Assembly: GCA_001630475.1 (NCBI GenBank)
Contig: KV419396.1
Coordinates: 987,303-1,051,302 of the forward strand
Reading direction: 5' to 3'
Length of the DNA: 64,000 bases
DNA from: Sistotremastrum niveocremeum HHB9708
Lineage: Eukaryota; Basidiomycota; Agaricomycetes; Sistotremastrales; Sistotremastraceae
Shown: piece by piece, positions 23,279 to 36,097 of the stretch
Layout: each line of letters opens with the position of its first letter
How positions within the stretch are numbered: position 1 is the stretch's first letter
Notes under the pieces: model-generated
The model's input: the letters and a program-made list of their open reading frames with translations, nothing else
The model's database searches: none
Told to the model about the DNA's origin: nothing
Position numbers and translations under genes: made by a program

Positions 23279-24235
23279 TTACAATGCTAATATGGTGCCA
23301 GCCAAGAAGAAGAACGATAATACTCCGAATGGAATCTGCAACGCCGGTGCTCCGCTGATTGCTGCGAGAGAAGGTGCAACGCTTCTCGACCCTGTGGGCG
23401 TGGATGACGCAGGGCTAGTGCTGTTTAACCCACTAGCAGACATTGTCGCGAAGGCTTTGGGCAATTTCAAAGTCGCTGTGGAGTTGGCAGCGGCCGTGGA
23501 TGAACCATATGTACCGTACAACGGTGGACTTGAACTGGTCTCTGGCCAGTTATTCATTGAGGACGAAGGGTCGGGATTGTTCGCCGAAGGATCGGGCTCA
23601 GACTCGTCGGTTTGGGGTTGGGTTTGGTTCGAAAGAGAACCATAACCCCATGGTATAGGATCGCCATTGGGTTGGGTAGAGTATTCTGGAGGTGTCGTGG
23701 AACCATCCTCTGCAGCAATCTATAATATACGGATTAGACAGATGGAGGGTTGCTGAAATGAAAATCTTACCGAGAACCTTGAAGTCCACGTCGTGTCCGA
23801 GTCGTTGGCTGAACATTCAAACTTTGTCGAGTTTCAATATGATGTCGTGATGGACGTCGCAAATAACCACACACCTTGTAGGAATAAATATCTGAGTTTG
23901 GAGTAACGAATGGACAAGTCCACGTAAAGGGAGTCAACGATGGGTCAGTGCCATCTAGTCCGGTCGTAACATTGGTCACGAAGGACATGTTATTATTGGG
24001 TCCGGACATCAAGTCTAAATTCATGTGGACAGTCAGATAACTGATCAAGCACGTCGAGATTAAAATACTCGCCTATTGTGAGATTGGTACATGCACCGGT
24101 CTCATCAGCTGTCCACTCGATTGTACAGTTTCCTCCCGCGGTAAACTGATCACCAGGACCAGGTGCAGTTGGCGTCAGCTGAGCAAAGGCGAGCAAAGGA
24201 ACGAAAGCTCCGGCGACGATTAACTGAGTAAACAT
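23279..24235 (-). CDS. GPI-anchored Kre9/Knh1-like cell-wall protein
   Basis: The signal peptide MFTQLIVAGAFVPLLAFA is followed by the Kre9/Knh1 N-terminal domain of Ser/Thr-rich GPI proteins: GDQFTAGGNCTIEW, TNLTIDLMSGPNNNM, FTWTCPFVTPNSDIYSYKF, then TTWTSRFSIAAEDG. A Ser/Thr/Pro-rich stalk (about 100 residues) leads to a hydrophobic C-terminus (VLSFFFLAGTILAL), which is a GPI-attachment signal. There are three introns. The first (24015-24072) has a GC donor and joins NLTI to DLMSG exactly. A longer ATG exists at 24259, but the TATA-like box at 24279-24286 is so close that transcription should begin past it, so 24235 is preferred. It is secreted to the wall; its role in beta-glucan assembly is only inferred from the family. 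Confidence 0.88.
24015..24072 (-). other. GC-AG intron in the Kre9-like gene
   Basis: The donor is GCGAGT, the acceptor AATTTAG, and the length 58 nt. Splicing gives TNLTIDLMSG, the family consensus; no GT donor restores the frame. Confidence 0.8.
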
Positions 24236-24259
24236 GACTGACGAGTGGATTGGGGCCAT

Positions 24260-24583
24260 CTTGTTGGAATCACCCTATCTTTTATACTCTGTGAAAGGGT
24301 CATGTCTCGGTCGACGTCTCGGCCAACAGGGATGCGCGAGACGCGACATGTCTCGGAAGGCTATTGCGAACTCAATCGATGTGAGATTTGCCTCCGAACA
24401 AACCGAGACAAGATCGATTTTCGAATGTCTCGGAACGTCTTCTGGATCTTGACATTGTCGATGCGGGATGCACTTGTTTGAGGTCCGAGCAGTAATTTGT
24501 GACGTTTCCTGTTATGCTTTAGCTATTAATACACTTCTGTACTTAATCAAGTTAATAAGCCGGCTCTGTTAACGGCGTTGTCG
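24260..24583. promoter_or_regulatory. Promoter of the Kre9-like gene, with TGTCTCGG repeats
   Basis: On the minus strand TATAAAAG lies at 24286-24279. Upstream of it TGTCTCGG occurs at 24303-24310, 24349-24356 and 24426-24433, its inverse CCGAGACA at 24403-24410, and a one-base variant CGTCTCGG at 24315-24322. The region also contains the 3' end of GUT2. Repeated copies in both orientations suggest binding sites for one regulator. Confidence 0.5.
24279..24286 (-). promoter_or_regulatory. TATA box of the Kre9-like gene
   Basis: TATAAAAG on the minus strand, 44 nt before the preferred ATG at 24235. It decides the start choice. Confidence 0.55.
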
Positions 24584-27091
24584 TTAAACTCCACCACCGC
24601 TCTTCTCGACAGGGATACGAGTCCTCTGTGGCTTCCCAGTGCTCGAAGGGGGCGGAAGTTGGTTTACCTCCTTCAAAGTGGAACAAATCTGATTCAGAGG
24701 ATCAATGACTGAGCAGGTAACTTTGCAGGAAGCACTTACCTCTACAAATTCATCAATGTCCACTTCAGGACGGCCTTCAAAACCGGCCTCTCGCAGCACG
24801 TATCCGATCTGCTTCTGCGTTATTGCTTCGAATGACTTCAACTGTGTTACAGCTTCTCGCAGTTCAGAGGAATCCAGTCGCAATTGTTGGTCGTTCTTCC
24901 CCTCAATGGTGGAAGGCTTCGCATGGATGTGGAACGCTGATTTGATGGAGTCTAGTTCGCCGGGTGCAAAGACCGCTCTTCCAGTGCGTGTGACTGTCTT
25001 CCTTGGATCGGAGAAATGAAGAGTTCGTCCAACCCATTCTTTCCAGCTCTCGGGTTCAACAACTATGTTCTGCAGACCCATGCTCTTGAAATGTGTCAGA
25101 GCTTGGTTATACTCCTGCTTCTTTCGGCGTCGACTCCAGTGCAGCTCTTCGGCCATGATATCGATGACACGGGGAAGAGCGTCCAGGGCAGCCTGAACGT
25201 TCAGAAACGATAAGCGAGAACGGCGTGACAAGAAATCTACGGCAGTTTGGGCAAATTCGTTGTGCACGGCATATCTGACTTCGGCTTCGATATCTGAGAC
25301 AGAGGCATGTGAGCACGAGCATAAGCTACAGAGGAATACGATACTGACAAGGATACTGTGGACTTAGCTTGATGCCGTGCAAAGGCCACCGTTCATTGGT
25401 AGGGCGTGCGTATGCGCACACTGCCCAGGCTCTATCGCCATAATCGGCTGCCAAGTGCTTTGCTACTTCTGTCTCTATGCCAAACTGTCGAACAAGTGAT
25501 GAGCGGATGCGTATATGTGAATGGCATTAAGATCACCCTTTGAATAAGACTGATGAACATGTTGGGAGTCCACCCGTCGCTTCCAACCAAGCGGAGATGC
25601 TCAGTCACGCACGAACCATCTCCTTTCATGCGATCCTGCAATGCGAACTCCTTGATTGCAGCATCCACGGTCTCGGCAGCCATAGCACGATATGTAGTCC
25701 ACTTGCCACCGGCAATTGTGAGCAGACCTTCGGGGCTTACGTTGATCAGATGGTTGCGGACCAGGCCTTCGGTGCCAGTCTTGGTACTGTTGGGATCTCT
25801 GACCAAAGGACGGAGACCGCTCCAGGCGCTGAGAACATCACCCCTACGAACTTTGATGTCTGGTGCTAGATAGGTCCGAATTTCTTCCAGAACCCATTGA
25901 ATGTCTTCTTCACGAGGAGCAGGATCGCGCTCAACTGGAGAAGGGGTGTCGGTAGTACCTGCGATTGTATTGCCTTGCCAAGGGAGGAAGAAAATAACAC
26001 GACCGTCAGAGGTCTGAGGGTCGATGAGCCCCAATGTTCCAGGAGAGTAGTAATTTGGAAGAGTAACATGAACACCTGAGGACGGCTGAACAATGGGTTT
26101 GTGGAGTTCGGGGTGACCTGAAGCCAGCGCCAACATAGCATCGGAGAATGCGCCCGTGGCATTGATGATTCCCTGCCGAACGCGTCAATCCCGAGCTCAA
26201 GATAGCAACTCTGACAATACCTTTGCTTTGATATTGAGAGCTTCGCCAGTTAGATTGTCCACCACAGTGGCACCCTCAAGCCGTCCATTGGAACCTTTGT
26301 GCAACTGTGTAACACCTGCATGGTTAAGAACGGTCGCTCCTTGTTTGACGGCTGTCAGAATGAGGGCAACGTTCATCCGCGAGTCGTTGTGCTGTCCATC
26401 GTAATAAACGACAGCACCGACAAGACCATCTGATTTGAGCATTGGGAAGGCTTCAAGAGCCTTACCTCTGCTCATGAGATACGAGGATTCCATGTTTTCA
26501 CCACCGGCCAGCACGTCGTACATCTTGCACCCGGCCCAATAATATGGCATCTGCCAATATCTGATCTTCCTCAGCGCCCACAGCAAGTGAACAGAGCATG
26601 TGCCCTCACTTATATATTGGCAACATGATCGGGAGAGGCGAAGAGAGGTATGGTGCTGTCTGAAGGAAAATCTTCCTTTCGTGCAAAGCTTCGCGCACAA
26701 GTTTATATTGCTCGTAGTCAAGTTCAAAGACTGCTTTTTGCAGATATCGGACTCCTCCGTGGACCAGCTTTGTAGATTTTGAACTTGTTCCGGAGCTGAA
26801 GTCATCTCGATCAACCAGAGCCACTTTGAGACCGCGGCTTGCAGCATCGACTGCTACACCAGCTCCCGTGGCTCCCCCGCCAATAATGAGGAGGTCATAT
26901 TCGTCCGTCTTCTTGATGTCGTCGATCATCGACTGTCTCGAAGGCGGCGTCCATGACGGAGGTGGACGACGGCTTTGAACTTTAGGAAACGGAGTAGTAG
27001 ATTTCGATGTCAAGAGGTAGGAGCCGCCACCGACGGCCACGGCCAGGCCGCCTGTTACAGCGAGGGCACGCCTCGCAGAGGTGCGAAACAT
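24584..27091 (-). CDS. GUT2: Mitochondrial FAD-dependent glycerol-3-phosphate dehydrogenase
   Basis: ATG at 27091 gives a presequence and membrane segment (MFRTSARRALAVTGGLAVAV), then the FAD Rossmann motif DLLIIGGGATGAGVAVDAAS, VDRDDFSSGTSSKSTKLVHG and GVRYLQKAV. Later come the substrate-domain motifs (RKIRYWQMPYYWAGCKMYDV) and ITIAGGKWTTYRAMA, and the C-terminal helical domain (AVDFLSRRSRLSFLN, AALDALPRVIDIMAEEL). The enzyme oxidises glycerol-3-phosphate at the inner-membrane outer face and passes electrons to ubiquinone. About 100 residues follow the core, with a degenerate EF-hand-like stretch (PEVDIDEFVE), recalling the calcium hands of animal GPD2. The last intron is in frame. Several other introns are present. 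Confidence 0.95.
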
Positions 27092-27332
27092 GCAGGAAGA
27101 GATGGACACCTCAGAGCACGCACGATGTCAGTGACTTTTTGAAGAGCCAACGATGAGTCTTGCCCGGCCCGCCGGAGCCGCTTCGACAGAGACTCCGTCT
27201 CGGCGATAATAAACCCGTGGTCCGGCCTTGACGGCGTTAACCGCGTTAACTCCCGCTGCAAGTGACTTCATTCATCTTGGCCTGTGCTGACTGGGTGACT
27301 GTGCACTTGGACGCTGCCTCACTGCACCATCG

Positions 27333-28204
27333 ATGCAGTCTATCAACAGATTTTTCTATGGACCTACGCCGGATGAGAAAGTGAGAGCATGGCAGCAAAA
27401 ACTCAGGACAGAGGGGAGATTACTGGATCGCGAGATTCGCCAGGTGTGTGGCTTCGTAGTTTATTCTAATACGCTCACTGATACGCAATATTGCCATCGA
27501 AATGGAGCTTGACGCTGAATCTGCAAAAGTTAGAACAAGTCTAAAGAAACTGGCTGCAAAAGGCGACACCAAGTCGGCTCGCATTCTTGCCCGAGAGTTG
27601 GTCAGAAGCAATAAACAGAAAGATCGTCTGCACACGAGCAAAGCAAGGCTCGGATCGATTGGAATGCACCTGAATCAACAACTCGGTATGTTATCTCACG
27701 TCTGATTCACTCTCTGTGTGCTGATGTGTGTACAGCTCTTGTCAAAGTCACAGGATCGTTACAGAAGTCTACGGAAATCATGAAACTATCAAACGATCTT
27801 ATCAAACTGCCACAGATTAGTGCTGTTATGCGCGAAATGAGTATGGAGATGACCAAGGTGCGTTGATTGTGCTTGGTACCTATGTGGACTCACCAGATCT
27901 CTCCCAGGCCGGAATCATGGAAGAGATGCTCGACGATACGCTGGCCGTAGAGGAAGATGACGAGATCGAGGAAGAAGCAGATGCTGAAGTCGAGAAGGTG
28001 TTGTTCGAGTTGACGGATGGCAAACTTGGTCAAGCTGGCTCTGTTGGTACAGACCTTCCGGTAAGTGTCCATGGTTTCTGCATGCATCCGAGTATGTTGA
28101 TACTGATGATTCTGAAGGCGACCGAGACCGAGCTTAGTGAGGCTGAGGCCGACAAGCAGATGGAGGAGTACAGAGCGCAGTTAAATGGACTGCTCAGTAA
28201 TTGA
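27333..28204 (+). CDS. VPS24: ESCRT-III subunit Vps24/CHMP3
   Basis: Five exons. The start MQSINRFFYGPTPDEKVRAW leads into a basic helix pair (LLDREIRQ, LKKLAAKGDTKSARILAREL). GSLQKSTEIMKLSNDLIKLP, then MREMSMEMTKAGIMEEMLDD, match Vps24/CHMP3 more closely than CHMP2. An acidic helix (EEDDEIEEEADAEVEK) precedes the C-terminal MIT-interacting helix (EYRAQLNGLLSN). The protein polymerises on endosomes to drive multivesicular-body budding. Vps24 rather than Vps2 is a motif judgement. Confidence 0.88.
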
Positions 28205-28421
28205 GCTGATACCCGGCGTGATTTGAATCGCTCTTTCGTTCATTCATGCAATCTTGGAGCATTTAATTTTAGTGTGTACATCATGTAGAACCTAGCTTTC
28301 ATGTCGTTTTCTTGCAGATTAATTTTTATTGCGAGCGAGGTGTGATATCATGCGCGTCTTGTGTTTGGTCACTGTTACGCACAAACTTCTTGAGCTGCTT
28401 CTTGAAGGGAACCTGTACAGG

Positions 28422-30173
<1,752 letters not shown>

Positions 30174-30615
30174 ATTCAGGCCAACATAGACACTAGTAAA
30201 TATAATGTACTAGATAAGCTACTAGATAGCGATGTCAAATAGAGTCCCTTATTGTTTCCGGAAATGAGGAAGAAGGGGGCGGTTCAGGGCGGGCGGCATT
30301 TGAAACCGTCGTTTGGCTGAGGTCATAAACAGAAATCGTAACCTTCAGAGAGCTCCTCACTGTACACTCCCATCACACGCCTCACAAGGCACCCACCATC
30401 ATCATTCCTCACAAGCCCAGCAGGGCAATCCACACCATCTCAACGACGTTCCGTGTCAAAAAGTCCAACTGCAGTCAGTCCATCTTTGGCTCCGGGCGAT
30501 TGTTTTGATGGACCGTGCTCATCGTTCCACAGAAAACAGTAAAACCCAAAAACATAAAAAAAACTTCAATACAAGTATATAACTGTACGACCTCAATTCA
30601 CGAAAGATTTCAATC
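30174..30615. promoter_or_regulatory. IDH2-SSD1 intergenic region
   Basis: 442 bp: the IDH2 3' end and the SSD1 promoter and leader. A short open frame starting 30313 could lie upstream in the SSD1 leader. Runs of A occur near 30556-30562. No defined element. Confidence 0.4.
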
Positions 30616-33600
30616 ATGGCAAGCGAGTCAACAACGACTGTTCCCACTGCCACAGCCCCGGACAAAAAGGCTCCAGCTGCAGGAAACGGCGGGAAAAATG
30701 CGATAAAGCGTAATGCCTCCATCCCTCGACCTACTTCAGCGGCTGGTAGCAACTCGACTAGTGGTGGGACTGCGAGGCCGTCGTCGCGCACAGGGAATAA
30801 GAAGTCTTCTGCGAGCCCTACCCCTGATAATGCAGCGGCCGATGCGAAGAAGGGCCCTAACGTGCGTCCCGATCAACGTGGAAAAGCTCAAGGTCAAGCT
30901 GGTCGCGGTGGAGGGCATAGAAAGGCTCAATCGTCTGCGACGGCTCCTAAGCAGGGAGCAGCACCCATTCCCGTTCCCCAAAGTTCCGCCGAGGGCAGCG
31001 ACGCACTTCAGTCTCTGCAAAGAGTCATCACTGATCTGAAGTCGATCTCTCCTCCTACTAACGCGCCGACCGCGAATCCTCTCTCTGCTATTACCCCTCA
31101 GTCTGTTAACTCTTCGCTTCCGCACAATGCTCCCGTTTTCCAACCTGGAGCAACTGCCTTCCCGATTGCGAACGCGTCATCTGATCCCTTGAGACATCGC
31201 AAAGCTGCGTCTCTCGGGACACAGGGCTCCCCAGTGTATCCATCTCCTCTGCAGCAATACCAGGCTCACCTTTCCTCCTTCCTGGAGGACGTCGGTGAGA
31301 ATCAAGGAGATTTCGAAGAAGGCGAAATACCAGATGGCCCTTCTTGGCAACAACAACAGAACTTCTCGCGTCCCCAAGGCCAGCAGAACTTTGTCCCTCC
31401 TCGCTTTGCTGCTCTCGCTCAGCAGCAGCAATCCAACCAAGAGCAGCAGGACGTTCTAGGCCCTTCCGGCAGACCTCAATTAGCTCCTAACTTTATGTTC
31501 GGTGCCAGGCGTCGTGGAAGCGCTGCGACTGCCCCTATGGTCCCTGCCATTGAAGAAGACGTTGTCGGGTTTCAATTCCCTCAACAGCATACACAGCAGA
31601 CCTTCCAACCCGAGCCTCAGGCCCATCGTCGCAATGAAAGCGGCGCAGGTGAAATAACAGGAATCATGGCGGAACAAGTGAGTGTGGACTGTCCCATACT
31701 TGACGCGTCTGAGATTAATGTTCTCCCAGATTTCCCTGCAGAACCAGATCGAAGCTCTTCAGCAGCAGCAGCAGCAACTGTACCAACAACAGCTTGCTTC
31801 TTCACAGGCGATGGCTACCTTCAGCGCTCCTCAGTTGAACCCAGGGCGCATAAACGCCCATCGTCGCGTTCAGAGTACTATTCCGATGGGAATGGCGCAG
31901 AATAATTTCGCAGGGTTCGGCGCATTGCAACCCTCGAACATTGGTGCTTTCAACCTCCCTCCTCTTGCTAATGGTGGCTTCAACGAACAAGATGGTATCA
32001 ACCGAGGTCATGGAAGGAGGCACAGTGTCAATGTCGTTAATAAGTCCGCTGTCCAGGGCAATCAAGCAACGTTCCCCTTCCCGGGTCAACTTAACCAAGA
32101 GAGCTACGATGATTCTGTCGTGCCTGCTTCGTTTGGTGGTCATTCCAGAACTGGGTCACGAGTCGATTCTGGTTGGCGCATGAGTCAGTTATCTTAATCA
32201 TACTGTCCCACCTCATGACTTACGCCTGTTATGCTCAGATAACGGCGGTCCAGTCGTATCAAACAATGCCGGAAACTTCACTGACTTGGCTCAAGCACAA
32301 GCTCAGCTACAGAGTCTCCAGCAATTCAGGGCCGCCGCTGGGGGTCATCATCAGAAGATGCCGTCTTTCAGTTTCCCGAATATGCTCCCGAACATGATGG
32401 CGGCCAATATGATGGGTCTCGGCGGTCTCAATCTCCTTCAGCAGCAGCAGCAATTCCAGGTTTGATTCATTCAGTTCGAAAGCAAGCATATCATTGACTG
32501 CTCCTTAGTTGCAACTCCAGCAGCAGTCCAGCCAGCCCCAACGCAAGTCTCTCTTTGCCCCTTATCTTCCACAGGCATCCCTGCCACCTCTTCTGGCTGC
32601 TGGTAAACTGGTCGTTGGCATTCTTCGAGTCAACAAACGCAATCGCTCCGACGCTTATGTGGCTACCGAAGTGCTTGATGCAGACATTTATATATGTGGT
32701 TCGAAAGACCGCAATCGTGCACTTGAAGGTGATATCGTTGCTGTCGAGCTTCTTGACGTCGATGAGGTCTGGGGAACCAAGAAGGAGAAGGAGGAGAAGA
32801 AGCGTAAGAAGGAGGAGAATGCTGTATATGATCCCCGAAGCGTCAACGGGAGGAAGAACGAGAAGAAGAAAGACGACGTAGAGGTTGAAGGACAAGGTCT
32901 GATGTTGTTCGAGGACGAAGAGTAAGCCTTGACCTTGATACTGTCGCCATTCAAGTCATTCATTCTCGACTTATAGAGTAACGGACGAGGTTAAACCGCA
33001 GTTCGCTGGTCACGTCGTTGCAGTGGTGGAAAGGATGCCAGGCCAACTCTTCTCTGGTACCCTTGGCCTCCTTAGGCCTTCATCGGTCGCCACGAAGGAG
33101 AAACAGGAAGCGGAGCGTCGAGAGCGTGAGGGCGACCGTGCTGTTGAAGAGCGCAAGGGACCTATCGAGCGTCCTAAGATTGTCTGGTTCAAGCCCACAG
33201 ATAAGCGTGTGCCTTTGATCGCTATACCCACAGAGCAAGCACCTCCCGATTTCGTTCAGAACTCCGAAGCATATGCAGACAAGCTTTTCGTCGCCTGCAT
33301 TAAGCGTCATGTAAGAAACTTCATCATACTCAGTATGACCTTGCCCTGATCGCCACTCCAGCCTATCAGTTCTTTGCATCCTTTCGGCACTCTAGTTGAA
33401 GAACTTGGTATCATAGGCGATATCGAAGTGGAGACCAGTGCGCTGTTGAAAGATTGCAATTTCCCTACTGAAGATTTCACCGAAAATGTCTTGAAATGTC
33501 TGCCTCCTCTGCCGTGGACGTGAGTTTATCCCCATCGCCGTGGACCGTTCCCCTGATGTCTACTTAACTTGCTTGCAGTATTCCCGATCGTGAATTCGAA

Positions 33601-35671
33601 GTTCGCCGTGACATGCGCCGCGATCGTGTCTTCACAATCGATCCCGAGACTGCTCGGGACTTGGACGACGCGCTCTCTATCACGTATAATGATGATGGAA
33701 CTTACGACGTTGGCGTGCATATCGCTGATGTTTCCTATTTCGTGAAGCCCAACACCGCTCTGGATCGTGATGCTAAGAAACGTGCTACAAGCGTTTACCT
33801 CGTTCAAAGATGCGTACCGATGTTGCCTCCCGCCCTCAGCGAGCAACTGTGCAGTCTTCTACCTGGACAAGATCGTCTTGCATTCTCTGTGATACTCACT
33901 ATGACTGAAGATGGGAGAGTGTTGAAGAAATGGTTCGGACGTACTGTCATAAGGTAACAAAAAGCGTTGCGGTTGCACAGTTCTTATCTAACACTTATTC
34001 AAGGTCTGCGGCTAAGTTGTCGTATTCGCACGCCCAGGCCGTCATCGACGGAAAGTCCTTGGGCGATGTTCCCGTCGGACCTGAACACGATGCCTCGGCC
34101 ATCGAAAGGGACATCAAGACTCTCTTTGGCATGGCGGATCGCATGCGGACCCGCCGCTTCAATAATGGCGCGTTGACCATGAACAGCCGCCGGCTCAACT
34201 TCAATCTCGATGAAACCGGTTTCCCCACAGACTGCTCGCAATACGACAGGGACGAAGCTCACTATCTGATCGAAGAGGTATGTTTACCAACATTCGTTAT
34301 ATATCAATACTGAGGAGCGACCTTCATTCAATAGTTTATGCTCCTCACTAATGTTGTCGTCGCTCAACACGTTGCTGTTAGCCTTCCTGAGCAGGCACTC
34401 CTCCGTAGACATGAAGATCCTCTTGAGAGGCGTGTCGTAAGTGACCAGGGCAAAGTTCTTTGAAGCATAACTCATCATTCGTAGAACGCATTTGCCGCGA
34501 GGGCCGAAAGATTGGGATACCCTATGGACACATCTTCTGCTGGCAGCATCATGAAATCTCTTGAGGCAATTCCGGATCAGAATGCCAGACAGATTGTGGA
34601 GCTCTTATTCCAACGAGCTGTTCAGCGTGCCAAGTATTTCTGTGCGGGCATGCTTGACATTGCCAAGTATCAACACTACGCCTTGAATGCGCCCCTCTAT
34701 ACTCATTTCACTTCGCCTATCCGGCGGTATGCGGACCTCATCGTCCATCGCCAACTCGAGTCTATCCTCTTGGGTTCAAGTAAGTTGCCTTTCAACCCCC
34801 GATCCAGGCAATGCTAAGAGTCTGCTAGGTGCCGAGCCCAAGTTCTCTATGGATCGTGATACTGTTGCTAAGATTGCGCAACAATGCAACATGTAAGGTT
34901 TTTAGTATGTATCTGATACCCGTGATCCTGACTCTGTCCTTAGTAAGAAAGACTCCGCGAAACTCGCCCAAGAGCAATCCGCCCACCTCTATCTGTGTCA
35001 CCTCATCGCTGATCTCACGCAGAAATTCGGACCGGTGGTTCGTCAGGCTCAGGTGGTCGGCGTATTGGATGCGGCGTTCGATGTTTTGGTGCCTGAGTTT
35101 GGGATCGAAAAGCGTGTGCACATAGATCAGATGCCTATTGAGGTAATTAATCCAGCTTCTGAGATTGAACTGATCTAACCCCTTGAACAGAACAGCGTTT
35201 ATGACGAACATACTTACACTCTTTCCATCTATTGGTCGACTCGAGATGTCATCTCTTGGCTTGCCGAGAACAGCGACGACGAGCACCTCAAGAAAGTCAA
35301 ACAGACTGCCGAGCAGCATGCGCAGAAAATGGAGGTCGCCTCGCGATCCATCCATGACGAAAGCGCTTTGTTCGATGAGGATGAAGACGACATCGTGTTG
35401 TCCAAGGAAGGAGTCGACAAGGAAACTTCTGTTCAGCGTCTGCGATCGAAGGCGAACGCCAAGCCCGTGTTCGAAGGCCTCAGGACGACCGAGTCGGGCC
35501 ACAAGATTCAAGACATCAAGGAGATGATGACCGTGCCTGTAAGTTTCCCTGATCGCCTCATGTAACAAGTCTCTGACACGGCTTCAATAGGTCATCGTTA
35601 CTGCTGACCTTACCAAGAGCCCCCCAGTGATCAAAGTTTACAGTGTCAATCCTCACAGCGAGAAGAAATAA
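30616..35671 (+). CDS. SSD1: Ssd1-family RNase II-like RNA-binding protein
   Basis: About 1300 residues. The first 600 are Ser/Gln/Pro-rich and disordered, with poly-Gln ([10 protein letters not shown]), and include HRRNES, HRRVQS, HGRRHS and HSRTGS, which fit the HxRxxS consensus of Cbk1/NDR kinases. Cold-shock domains follow ([38 protein letters not shown]). The RNB domain comes next: [49 protein letters not shown] and [17 protein letters not shown]. An S1-like end closes it ([13 protein letters not shown]). The D-x5-D-x-D-D metal site is intact, whereas yeast Ssd1 has lost it. Ssd1 represses translation of wall and polarity mRNAs. Cold-shock plus Cbk1 sites argue for Ssd1 over plain Dis3L2. 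Introns are mostly about 50 nt. Confidence 0.92.
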
Positions 35672-36097
35672 TGCTCATCATTGTTTATGCTTTCTAATCT
35701 CTTATGCTTCATGCCATCTCATGCCCTTTCTTCGTTCGCAGTTAATTGACCTGCATAGCATTGGCGCTTGTTCTCTGATATGCTCTTTTCTTTCGTGCAG
35801 TAGTTACGCATCTTGCGCTGCCAGTGTTTAGTTAAATGAAATCTTCGTTAAGAAACTTGATTCTTTGTCTGTCTGTCTTTATAATGAAAGACTCATGAAC
35901 TTGAGATATTGGTTTCATCAATAAAAGATCAAGTTATCCAAAGTGATATCTATTAGCAGGGCGTCATATATGGCTACGTTTTGGCTACAGAATATGGTTC
36001 GTTCTAGTAAGCTACAGAAATCAGGGGGTGTCGTAAAGTAAGTGTATACATGAGAAAGGGTTCAGACGAGGTCGGAAACATAGGCACGAGTTCAGAG
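35672..36097. other. Convergent intergenic region, no gene seen
   Basis: 426 bp between the stops of SSD1 and the BTB gene. AT-richer than the surroundings, with no feature I can name. Confidence 0.45.

Noticed and set aside
24236-24259. Longer start (MAPIHSSV...) for the Kre9-like protein
   Set aside because: The TATA-like box is only about 20 nt upstream, so the mRNA probably begins after this ATG.
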